Below, one piece after another: positions 1-6,871 of a DNA stretch of 6,871 bases. Within the stretch, counting starts at the first letter, position 1; each line of letters starts with the position of its first letter. Where the stretch lies: assembly GCA_947478535.1 (NCBI GenBank), contig CANJXD010000319.1, positions 1 to 6,871 on the forward strand. The letters run 5' to 3'. A model generated the notes under the pieces. The model was not told where the DNA came from. It saw only the letters and a list, made by a program, of their open reading frames with translations, and did no database searches. A program made the position numbers and the translations under genes. The stretch is from Acetobacteraceae bacterium. Its GTDB lineage: Bacteria; Pseudomonadota; Alphaproteobacteria; Acetobacterales; Acetobacteraceae.

Positions 1-32
1 CACACTGGTGCACCCTGACGGGCGCCCGCTGT

Positions 33-49
33 GCCCCCCTTGCGGGGGC
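33..49. terminator. GC hairpin at left edge, possible transcription terminator
   Basis: A six-base-pair all-GC stem (33-38 with 44-49) closes a five-base loop. Neither strand has a clean T-run directly after it, so it is only terminator-like. It lies downstream of tRNA-Glu on the minus strand and could back up the nearer T-run at 64-69, or end a plus-strand gene that lies left of the window. No coding region is supported in bases 1-60. Confidence 0.3.
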
Positions 50-63
50 TGCTTCAGGATTTC

Positions 64-84
64 AAAAAATTCTGCAATAGCAAA
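64..84 (-). terminator. Weak terminator of tRNA-Glu
   Basis: Reading the minus strand from the CCA end of tRNA-Glu, a short stem (TTTGC, loop TATT, GCAGA, with one wobble pair) at 84-71 is followed after one base by a run of six T at 69-64. The order hairpin then T-run is that of an intrinsic terminator, but the stem is only five pairs. It begins about seven bases after the mature tRNA end, which suits a single tRNA transcript. Confidence 0.4.
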
Positions 85-90
85 GGCAAG

Positions 91-166
91 TGGTGCCCCG
101 TACGGGATTCGAACCCGTGTTACAGCCTTGAAAGGGCCGTGTCCTAGGCCTCTAGACGAACGGGAC
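91..166 (-). tRNA. tRNA-Glu (anticodon UUC)
   Basis: The minus strand folds into a complete 76-nt cloverleaf. The acceptor stem is GTCCCGT with ACGGGGC (one G-U pair), the D arm is GTCT/GGAC, and the anticodon stem is CGGCC/GGCTG with loop CTTTCAA, which gives anticodon TTC. The variable loop has four bases. The T arm is ACGGG-TTCGAAT-CCCGT, then discriminator A and an encoded CCA at 93-91. It decodes GAA and GAG, and glutamyl-tRNA also feeds haem synthesis in alphaproteobacteria that use the C5 route. It is intact and lies 40 nt downstream of the oxidoreductase stop codon on the same strand, so read-through from the operon is possible, but a separate promoter is visible. Confidence 0.97.
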
Positions 167-181
167 AGCGGAGGCCCGGCG

Positions 182-210
182 CGTATGACGGGATGGCGGG
201 AATGGGTCAA
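182..210 (-). promoter_or_regulatory. Probable promoter of tRNA-Glu, overlapping the upstream stop codon
   Basis: On the minus strand TTGACC (210-205) matches five of six bases of the -35 consensus. After 16-17 nt comes TCATAC/CATACG (188-182), a weak -10. The start of transcription would fall near 175, giving a leader of about eight bases before the tRNA 5' end at 166, typical of tRNA genes. The -35 contains the TGA stop of the oxidoreductase gene. The -10 is poor, so the call rests mainly on the -35 and the geometry. Confidence 0.45.
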
Positions 211-1322
211 GCCCCGGGGTGCATGATCCGCGCCTTCGCCGGGCTGGGCGGAACCCGGACCTGGCCGGATAGCCACCGCGCCAGGCCGGGAAAGGCACTG
301 GTTACGCCGACCAGGACGCCAGGCATCACGCCCAGGCCACGATCGAGGCCACAGGCCAGTCTCATCGGCCACGCCAAGGCCGCCGTCCAAGCCGACTGGA
401 AGGTCTGCGCCTCCTCCCCTGCCAGGATGGCCCGCCCCGCCGCGACACCTGAGGCCAGGGCGAGGGCAACGCCATCCCCGGTGAGTGATGGAATGACCGC
501 CGCCTGATCGCCTACGCGATAAAGCCCTGCCGCGGCGCCCGCCCGATGCCGGTAGCCGTAGGGTATGCCAGCCACCGCCAGGGGGCGGGCGGTCAGTGGC
601 GTCGCCCCGCGCAGCAGATGCCGGGCCAGATCACTCCCTTCCGCCACCAGGGAGACCAGCGCCCCGGCATCACGCGCCTCGGCCAGCAGGGGCCGGCGCG
701 CGGGGTCGACAGCCATGCAAAGATTGGCCTCACCCCCCGACCGGGGCTGCAACCCGGCGTAGCCGCCACGAAAGGCGAGCAGTGCGGTGACGCCCGGCAG
801 GCTTGCCCCGGCGATGACAACCTTCAGGCCCACTGAGCCCGAAGGTGCCTCCCGCGCATGGCCCCGCAGATCATGCTTGCCGGTGGCGAGAACCAGGCTG
901 GACGCGTCCAGTGTTTCGTCTGCCGCCAGGTGCAGGCGCCAACCCTGGGGGGAAGGCTCGGCCCGGCGAACCGTGGTGCCCAGGCGGATGGTGGCGCCCG
1001 CGTCGCTCGCGGCGCGCAGCAGCGCGGCATCGAGGACCAGGCGCGGCAGGCTCCATGCCTCCAGCGGGAGCGCGAAGGCGGCCTGGCGCCGCCCGGCCCC
1101 CATGATCACCCGGCTGAGCGGCAAGGCGCCCAGCGCCGCAAGATCCAGCCCGAGGCCTTGCAGCACCGCGGCGGCATCGGCCGCCATGAACTCCCCGCAA
1201 ACCTTCTCCGTCGTGACAGGCGAGCGTTCCAGCAGAGTGACCTGCCGGCCGGCCCGGGCCAGGGTGATGGCGGCGGCGCAGCCGGCGGGGCCGGCACCGA
1301 TGATGGCAACAGTGCGGTTCAT
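207..1322 (-). CDS. FAD-dependent oxidoreductase of the type III PKS operon (geranylgeranyl-reductase / SrsC-like)
   Basis: A 371-residue flavoprotein, probably cytosolic or membrane-associated. The N-terminal Rossmann motif is clear: GAGPAG at 9-14 and the ribose-binding Glu32 at the end of the second strand (TLLERS). KVCGEF at 40-45 is a signature of the geranylgeranyl-reductase-like FAD family. The second FAD site is RVGDQA (269-274) with TGDG at 281-284. No transmembrane segment is obvious. The start codon overlaps the methyltransferase stop (ATGA, 1322-1319), and a GGAGGAGG-type ribosome site lies just upstream, which fixes the start and indicates translational coupling. As third gene after a type III PKS and a methyltransferase it corresponds in place to SrsC, which hydroxylates alkylresorcinols to quinol/quinone lipids. 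Reduction of an alkyl or isoprenoid chain is the main alternative. Family certain, substrate inferred. Confidence 0.85.
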   Translation of the reverse strand: MNRTVAIIGAGPAGCAAAITLARAGRQVTLLERSPVTTEKVCGEFMAADAAAVLQGLGLDLAALGALPLSRVIMGAGRRQAAFALPLEAWSLPRLVLDAALLRAASDAGATIRLGTTVRRAEPSPQGWRLHLAADETLDASSLVLATGKHDLRGHAREAPSGSVGLKVVIAGASLPGVTALLAFRGGYAGLQPRSGGEANLCMAVDPARRPLLAEARDAGALVSLVAEGSDLARHLLRGATPLTARPLAVAGIPYGYRHRAGAAAGLYRVGDQAAVIPSLTGDGVALALASGVAAGRAILAGEEAQTFQSAWTAALAWPMRLACGLDRGLGVMPGVLVGVTSAFPGLARWLSGQVRVPPSPAKARIMHPGA

Positions 1323-2017
1323 TCCCCAACCGCCCCTCCTCCGCCCGGCCCTTCCACCGCCCAGCGAAAGGGCGCAACCCAGCGCAGACTCGCCTGCACC
1401 CCGGACCGCCGGATCAGCCCTTCCCAATCCGCCCGGCTGAAGGCCCGCGCGATGGAGACCGGGCCGTCGTGGCACACGATGGGGTGCATCCGCAGCAACC
1501 GCGTGCCGAGCCAAACGGCGGTCCAGGGCAGACGATGGCGGTGCAGGTCGAGGATCAGCCACCGCCCGGTGGTATGGCGTGGGAGCCAGCGGAGGAAGCT
1601 GACCAGCGTGTCATCATCCAGGTGATGGGCGAAAAGGCAGCACACCACGGCATCGAAGCGGCGCTCCTCCTCCAGCGCAAAGAGATCGGCGGTGATCCAG
1701 CCGCCGGGTGTGCCGAGCCGCCGGGCCTGCCGCACAGCCCAGGGGCTGCGATCGAGCCCCCAGAGATCAGTCGCGACGCCGCGCGCCCTGCCCCATCGCG
1801 CCGCGGCGCGCAGCGCATCGCCCCCACCGGCCCCGACATCGAGCACGGACATCGCCCGCGCCCCAGTGCGGCTCGCCAACCGGTCGAGAAAGCCCAGGAG
1901 CGGCCTGTGGGCGAAGGTCAGCCGGTTCAGCCTCGCGATATCATCCAGAATAGCGGCGAAATCGGCCTCGGTGATGGCGGGATCATCCATTAACTCCGAG
2001 ACTTGGCGCCGGCGCAT
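1319..2017 (-). CDS. Class I SAM-dependent methyltransferase of the type III PKS operon (SrsB-like)
   Basis: A 232-residue protein with a Rossmann methyltransferase core. Motif I is VLDVGAGGGD (58-67), a probable ribose-binding acidic position is GLD at 87-89, motif post-I/IV is FDAVVCCLFAHHLDDD (121-136), and LILDL at 154-158 is a core strand. The N-terminus (MRRRQVSELMDDPAI) has the R-rich start followed by MDDP seen in methyltransferases encoded beside type III PKS genes. This supports the ATG at 2017 rather than the internal ATG at 1990. GAGG lies 10 nt before 2017, inside the PKS gene, and only 2 nt separate the PKS stop from this start, so the two are almost surely co-translated. Expected role: O- or C-methylation of the phenolic lipid made by the synthase. 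Whether O or C cannot be read from the sequence. No membrane segment or signal peptide is visible. Confidence 0.87.
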   Translation of the reverse strand: MRRRQVSELMDDPAITEADFAAILDDIARLNRLTFAHRPLLGFLDRLASRTGARAMSVLDVGAGGGDALRAAARWGRARGVATDLWGLDRSPWAVRQARRLGTPGGWITADLFALEEERRFDAVVCCLFAHHLDDDTLVSFLRWLPRHTTGRWLILDLHRHRLPWTAVWLGTRLLRMHPIVCHDGPVSIARAFSRADWEGLIRRSGVQASLRWVAPFRWAVEGPGGGGAVGE

Positions 2018-2019
2018 GG

Positions 2020-3072
2020 TCAGGCGGCCTCGAAGCGCATGGCCTCGGCCGAAAGGCCCGGGCCAAAGGCCAGCGCGCAGCCATGGCCGCCCTGGCGCTC
2101 GCGCATCATCCGCTCCAGCACGAACAGCACGGTGGCGGAGGACATGTTGCCGAAATCCGCCAGCACGCCGCGGCTGCAGGCCAGGGCCTCCGCCGGGAGG
2201 TCGAGCCCGTGGCCCACCGCGTCCAGGATGCTGCGGCCACCGGGGTGCACGGCCCAGAGGTCGATCTCCCGCGCCGCACGTCCGGCCAGCATCCGGGGCG
2301 CCAGTTCCGGCAGGCAATGCGCCAGGGTGAAGGGCAGCATGCCCGACAGTGTCATGTCGAAGCCGGCATCGCCGATCCGCCAGGTGATCTGGTCCGCCGC
2401 CTCCGGCATCATCGCACTGTCGAAGCCCTCGACCAACAGGCCCCCGGGCTCCGCGGACAACAGCGCCGCGCCGCAGCCATCGGCGAAGAGCAGGAAGCAC
2501 AGCAATTGCTCGAGCGCCGGCGTGTCCTGCAGGTGCAGGGTGCAGAGTTCCAGGCACACCACCAGCACGCGCGCCTGCTTCTGGCTGCGCACGATGTGCC
2601 AGCCGACCTTCAGCGCGTTGATCGCGGCCTGGCAGCCCATGAAGCCGACCATGGTGCGTTCCACCTGCCGCGACAGGCCGAAGCGGCTGATGATGTGCCG
2701 ATCGAGCCCTGGTGCCACGAAACCGGTGCAGGTGGCGATGATGAGGTGGGTGATCCCGCTGTCCTCGATACCCAGTTTCTCGATGGCGGCATCCGCGAGG
2801 CCAGGCGCGGTCTGCTCCCACCGGCGCATCCGGGTGGCCGTGCTGGGAAAGGTGCTGCCGCGCGCATAGAATCCGCAGGCGGTGCCGGAACCCAAGGGCT
2901 CCGAAGCCTCCAGCACGGAAAAGCGGCTGCCGATGCCGGATCGCCCGGCCATGCGGGCGAAGGCGGTGCCGTCACGCCCCAGCGCCTGCCGAGCGGCGAA
3001 GGCCTCGAAGGCCTTGTGCACCTGATGGGGGGGGACGGCGGTGGCGATTTGGTTCAGGAAGACATCGTGCAT
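2020..3072 (-). CDS. Type III polyketide synthase (chalcone-synthase fold; alkylresorcinol/alkylpyrone synthase type)
   Basis: A 350-residue synthase, the usual family length. The full catalytic triad is present: nucleophile Cys147 in GFMGCQAA, His276 in WAVHPGG, and Asn309 in FGNMSSAT, corresponding to Cys164/His303/Asn336 of plant chalcone synthase. The gatekeeper Phe is kept (Phe196 in LFADG) and the C-terminal GPG loop is at 337-339 (AFGPGLSAE). ATCTGF...APG at 113-122 is typical of bacterial members that use long fatty-acyl starters. The enzyme would extend an acyl starter with malonyl-CoA and cyclise it to an alkylresorcinol or alkylpyrone; the exact product is inferred from operon partners. 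ATG 3072 is chosen because homology starts there (IATAVPPHQ). The ORF stays open to a TTG at 3120 without family similarity. The ribosome site is unusual: the only strong GGAGG is 22 nt upstream. First gene of the operon. Confidence 0.93.
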   Translation of the reverse strand: MHDVFLNQIATAVPPHQVHKAFEAFAARQALGRDGTAFARMAGRSGIGSRFSVLEASEPLGSGTACGFYARGSTFPSTATRMRRWEQTAPGLADAAIEKLGIEDSGITHLIIATCTGFVAPGLDRHIISRFGLSRQVERTMVGFMGCQAAINALKVGWHIVRSQKQARVLVVCLELCTLHLQDTPALEQLLCFLLFADGCGAALLSAEPGGLLVEGFDSAMMPEAADQITWRIGDAGFDMTLSGMLPFTLAHCLPELAPRMLAGRAAREIDLWAVHPGGRSILDAVGHGLDLPAEALACSRGVLADFGNMSSATVLFVLERMMRERQGGHGCALAFGPGLSAEAMRFEAA

Positions 3073-3094
3073 GGGGAGCAGCTTGCACCAAAAA

Positions 3095-3099
3095 CCTCC
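3095..3099 (-). promoter_or_regulatory. Displaced Shine-Dalgarno (GGAGG) ahead of the PKS gene
   Basis: The minus strand has a perfect GGAGG at 3099-3095. It is 22 nt from the PKS ATG (3072), too far for normal initiation, but exactly 6 nt from an out-of-frame GTG at 3088. Bases 3078-3075, just before the ATG, read CTCC on the minus strand and could pair with GGAG. Either the site drives a short overlapping leader ORF, or RNA folding brings it closer to the ATG. Confidence 0.4.
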
Positions 3100-3196
3100 A
3101 CGACTAGGGGCTTGTCGCAAAAGTGTTGGCGCCGATGGATGGCCACCGGAAAGGGGCGGGTGAGGCCCGAATCGTCATGCGGCCTGCGGGTGCCTG

Positions 3197-3215
3197 GGCT
3201 GCACAGAGCGCAGCC
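3197..3215. repeat. Inverted repeat (hairpin) in the PKS leader
   Basis: GGCTGC at 3197-3202 and GCAGCC at 3210-3215 form a perfect six-pair stem with a seven-base loop. If transcription of the PKS operon starts from the AT-rich segment next to it, this hairpin would lie at the very 5' end of the mRNA, where it could protect the transcript. As DNA it could instead be a dyad operator. No known regulator motif is recognised. Confidence 0.35.
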
Positions 3216-3222
3216 GAAAGTA

Positions 3223-3251
3223 TTTATATCAATATTTCAAAGACTTAATTG
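3223..3251 (-). promoter_or_regulatory. Candidate promoter of the PKS operon
   Basis: In the AT-rich core, the minus strand has TATAAA (3228-3223, five of six to the -10 consensus). Exactly 17 nt upstream is CAATTA (3251-3246), a poor -35. A start near 3216 would give a leader of roughly 145 nt before the PKS ATG. The weak -35 suggests an activator, an alternative sigma factor, or that the core has another role. The plus strand of the same segment shows no good promoter for the sigma gene. Confidence 0.3.
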
Positions 3252-3369
3252 CTTCAGATCGGTGACAGCACCAAGGAGTATTCTTGCACAAAGGGGCTGT
3301 GCTCGGGGCCCTTGCCGCCCATATGGTGCCAGCGCCCCTCACCCGGGTCTTTCCATCCGCATGCACCGA

Positions 3370-3395
3370 GCCCCGCCGGCCCTCCCGAGCGGGGC
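3370..3395. repeat. GC-rich hairpin ahead of the sigma gene
   Basis: GCCCCGC (3370-3376) pairs perfectly with GCGGGGC (3389-3395). The inner CGG (3377-3379) can also pair with CCG (3385-3387), with one bulged A. It lies about 75 nt before the sigma ATG, so in a plus-strand transcript it would be in the 5' leader. It has no T-run, so it is more likely an mRNA structure or a barrier between the divergent units than an efficient terminator. Confidence 0.3.
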
Positions 3396-3468
3396 GTTGG
3401 CCGTGCCGGATGCGGACCAGGATGGTGCGGGCGCCGAGGCATTCGGGCGGCAGGGAAGCGGCTGACAG

Positions 3469-5295
<1,827 letters not shown>

Positions 5296-5307
5296 CCAGG
5301 GCTATCC

Positions 5308-5334
5308 GCCGGCGCCCGCGTGAGCGGCGCCGGC
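5308..5334 (+). terminator. Hairpin after the sigma gene, likely terminator or 3'-end stabiliser
   Basis: GCCGGCGCC (5308-5316) and GGCGCCGGC (5326-5334) form a perfect nine-pair stem. The inner bases can add two more pairs around a GTGA tetraloop with one bulged C. It starts 13 nt after the sigma stop codon. There is no T-run, only the mildly T-rich ATGGTGTGTTC, as often happens at 3' ends in very GC-rich genomes. Confidence 0.5.
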
Positions 5335-5347
5335 ATGGTGTGTTCAA

Positions 5348-5377
5348 GCGGCGGGCGCACGACGGTGCGCCCGCCGC
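5348..5377. terminator. Strong 13-pair hairpin, possible bidirectional terminator
   Basis: Bases 5348-5360 and 5365-5377 are perfect reverse complements (13 pairs, loop GACG). This is the strongest hairpin in the window and follows the first one by 13 nt. It lies between the plus-strand sigma gene and the minus-strand tRNA-Lys remnant, so it could stop transcription from both sides. Neither side has a T-run, so a factor-dependent or RNA-stabilising role is possible. Confidence 0.45.
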
Positions 5378-5442
5378 AAACGCATGCGCCGGCCATGGCC
5401 AGGAGCATATTCGGTCAATGATGACGGTGGGATGGGCTATGG

Positions 5443-5465
5443 CTTCCGCCGCTCTGCGGGGGAAG
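5443..5465 (-). terminator. Hairpin abutting the tRNA-Lys 3' end
   Basis: CTTCC (5443-5447) pairs with GGAAG (5461-5465). After one mismatch CCGC (5449-5452) pairs with GCGG (5456-5459) around a three-base loop. It touches the CCA end of the tRNA-Lys remnant at 5466. In the original minus-strand tRNA transcript this would be the trailer hairpin, serving as terminator or 3'-processing signal. It is host DNA stranded beside a tRNA that no longer has a 5' half here. Confidence 0.4.
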
Positions 5466-5516
<51 letters not shown>

Positions 5517-5549
5517 GCTATTTTTTCTGTGTCAACGACTTAGAGGTTA

Positions 5550-5575
5550 GTTTATACTTCATGTTTATACTTTCT
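5550..5575 (+). repeat. Tandem 13-bp direct repeat between att site and integrase
   Basis: GTTTATACTT occurs at 5550-5559 and again at 5563-5572. As 13-bp units the two copies agree at 11 of 13 positions. Each copy contains TATACT, a fair -10 hexamer, but no good -35 lies at the right distance. The position between core site and int gene suits arm-type integrase or excisionase binding sites, a binding site for an int regulator, or overlapping int promoters. Confidence 0.5.
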
Positions 5576-5591
5576 GAGCAGGCGAATCGAC

Positions 5592-6839
5592 GTGAGCGAC
5601 AACCCGAACCAGCCCCCCATTGCCCCTCGGCGACACAGCTTGGATGGGGAGATCATCAAGGTTCACAAGGGCATCGCCATCTACAAGACGCACGCCAGCC
5701 CCTTCTATTTCGCTCGCATCCGAGACCCGAGGACCCGGAAGTATGTCGTTCGATCCACCAAGGAGACGTCCCGGATCCGTGCCCGCACCGCAGCCGAGGA
5801 ACTGGCGGAGACGATCTTGAACAGGGAGAAGGCGGTCCCGAAGGAGTACAGCTTCACCTACTACGCTAGCCGATTCGTCGCCCACGGAACCCGACTCGTC
5901 GAGTCAGGCGAACGCAACGCAAACTACGTCCGCACGACCAGGGTCGTCATCAACAACGACGAGTGGGGGCTTGTGAAGCACTTCGGCGCTATGGACGTCC
6001 GGGATCTGCGAACCAGACATTGGACGGAATTCCTAAACGCAGTGGGAAGAAGGCGTCCTGACCTCTCGGGGTCGACTAGGAATATGCTCTCTGCTACGTT
6101 CCGGAATGTGCTCAAGCAGGCACAGGCTGATGGCGTGATTGACGACGTACCCGACACGCCCCGCCAGAAGCAGAAGGACAACCCCCGTCCCTTCTTCCGC
6201 TTCCATCCGCTGGTGGATAAGGAGCGGGACGCTTACCAGCGCCTGCTAACGACAGCGAAGGAGTCGGCGGGGACCACGATCCGGGGAGTGACGGTCACCG
6301 ATGAACTGTACGATCTTGTTCTATTCGTAACGCACAGCTTCGTCAGACCAACGACTACCGAGCTCTACTCGATCCGTCACGCCGACATTCAGGTAGCGGA
6401 AAACCCAAGGCGCCTGATCCTGACGATCCGCAACGGCAAAACGGGCTTCCGCATCGCCAACACGATGCCAGCAGCAGTGACCGTCTACCAGCGCATCAAA
6501 GCAAGGAATCCCAATGCAGCGTCGGAGGATTTCATTTTCCTACCCGACTACCCTAATCGGGCGACCGCTGCCCGCATCATCGCCCGACAGTTTAATCACG
6601 TTCTGACGACGGCGGGCATCAAGCTCGATCCATTCACCGGGGCAGACCATTCCATCTACTCCCTGCGACACACCGCCATTTGCATGCGGATCATCCTCAG
6701 CGAGGGACAGGTCAACATCTTCAATCTCGCCAAGAATGCCGGCACTAGCGTTGAGCAGATTGAGCGCTTCTACGCCAGAAACCTCCCGCTCTCAGCTGAG
6801 ATGGCAAGGAACCTCCACAGCTTCGGAGGTGACCGGTAG
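5592..6839 (+). CDS. Tyrosine recombinase / site-specific integrase
   Basis: A 415-residue integrase of full family length, acting on the attachment sites of the element that carries it. Residues about 20-80 look like an arm-binding domain, 85-190 like the SAM-like core-binding domain, and 235-405 are catalytic. Catalytic residues: Arg252 in the first box (SFVRPTTTELYSIRHADI), the hairpin Lys283 (NGKTGFR), Arg359 in YSLRHTAI, and nucleophile Tyr394 (IERFYARNL). The His of the HxxR box is Tyr356, and the usual LGH segment reads LAKNAGTS, as in some phage-type integrases, so the enzyme is probably still active. The start is GTG 5592, with AGGCGA about 5-8 nt upstream. It reads away from the broken tRNA, the usual layout for an integrase next to its att site. 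Lower G+C than its neighbours supports transfer. Confidence 0.93.
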   Translation: MSDNPNQPPIAPRRHSLDGEIIKVHKGIAIYKTHASPFYFARIRDPRTRKYVVRSTKETSRIRARTAAEELAETILNREKAVPKEYSFTYYASRFVAHGTRLVESGERNANYVRTTRVVINNDEWGLVKHFGAMDVRDLRTRHWTEFLNAVGRRRPDLSGSTRNMLSATFRNVLKQAQADGVIDDVPDTPRQKQKDNPRPFFRFHPLVDKERDAYQRLLTTAKESAGTTIRGVTVTDELYDLVLFVTHSFVRPTTTELYSIRHADIQVAENPRRLILTIRNGKTGFRIANTMPAAVTVYQRIKARNPNAASEDFIFLPDYPNRATAARIIARQFNHVLTTAGIKLDPFTGADHSIYSLRHTAICMRIILSEGQVNIFNLAKNAGTSVEQIERFYARNLPLSAEMARNLHSFGGDR

Positions 6840-6871
6840 CGACAACGGGCAGCTGCCGACGGCGTGCGCTA

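Larger units (their letters stand above)
3073..3468. other. Divergent intergenic region between the PKS operon and the sigma gene
   Basis: This 396-nt stretch has no convincing protein gene on either strand and carries the 5' signals of both transcription units. Seen in it: the displaced GGAGG (3095-3099), a six-pair hairpin at 3197-3215, an AT-rich core at 3217-3254 that stands out from the GC-rich surroundings, and a seven-pair GC hairpin at 3370-3395. A TTG-started frame at 3284 has a good AAGGAG before it but codes for arginine/proline-rich sequence and runs about 200 nt into the sigma gene, so it is not called. Confidence 0.6.

Noticed and set aside
1..80. Possible 3' end of a plus-strand gene entering from the left (frame closing at TAG 78-80 or TGA 16-18)
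   Set aside because: Too short to show any family or coding signal; the stretch overlaps the tRNA terminator region.
207..1562. Oxidoreductase extended N-terminally to position 1562
   Set aside because: The extra 80 residues are an out-of-frame reading of the methyltransferase gene. The Rossmann strand begins at ATG 1322, which has a strong ribosome site and the ATGA overlap.
858..1625. Plus-strand frames of 200-460 aa opposite the PKS operon
   Set aside because: They are antisense shadows typical of high-GC DNA; the minus strand codes for three clear enzymes there.
1319..2821. A 500-residue single protein covering the methyltransferase and part of the PKS gene on the minus strand
   Set aside because: Residues before 2017 are an Arg/Gly/Pro-rich shadow of the PKS gene. 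The methyltransferase domain starts at 2017.
3073..3120. Longer PKS start at TTG 3120 (16 extra residues)
   Set aside because: No ribosome site precedes it and the added residues have no family similarity, while homology begins at ATG 3072.

Overview
The window reads as chromosomal DNA of a GC-rich alphaproteobacterium, followed on the right by the start of an integrated element. The RpoD-family sequence, the spacer-free three-gene polyketide operon and the very high G+C (one sampled 60-base line inside the sigma gene is 50/60 G+C) fit Rhodospirillales/Acetobacteraceae (Roseomonas-like). The family-level placement is an inference, not a proof.

Layout. (1) 64-210: tRNA-Glu(UUC) on the minus strand, with a plausible promoter that overlaps the stop codon of the gene upstream and a weak terminator after it. 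(2) 207-3072, minus strand: a tight three-gene operon in the order type III polyketide synthase, SAM-dependent methyltransferase, FAD-dependent oxidoreductase. The first two genes are 2 nt apart and the last two overlap by ATGA. All catalytic residues of a chalcone-synthase-fold enzyme are present. The gene set matches the SrsA/SrsB/SrsC type of phenolic-lipid pathway: make an alkylresorcinol or alkylpyrone, methylate it, oxidise it. (3) 3073-3468: a 396-nt divergent intergenic region with an AT-rich core and two hairpins. (4) 3469-5295, plus strand: a 608-residue RpoD-like sigma factor. Its promoter-recognition regions are intact, but region 1.1 is degenerate and it does not sit next to dnaG, so it is probably a second, divergent RpoD. 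(5) 5296-5465: three strong hairpins. (6) 5466-5510: only the 3' part of a tRNA-Lys(CUU) gene, cut exactly at the anticodon loop. (7) 5511 to the end: AT-richer DNA with a tyrosine recombinase gene reading away from the broken tRNA. This is one end of an integrative element (prophage, ICE or island) that used tRNA-Lys as its attachment site. The rest of its cargo lies beyond the window.

How the parts relate. The polyketide operon is a self-contained biosynthetic unit, probably modifying membrane lipids. The divergent sigma gene shares its upstream region and might respond to or control envelope state, but nothing in the sequence proves that link. The integrase end is a separate, later acquisition next to the sigma gene. 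The most useful predictions are that the intact tRNA-Lys(CUU) gene lies at the far end of the element, and that a canonical rpoD exists elsewhere in the genome.
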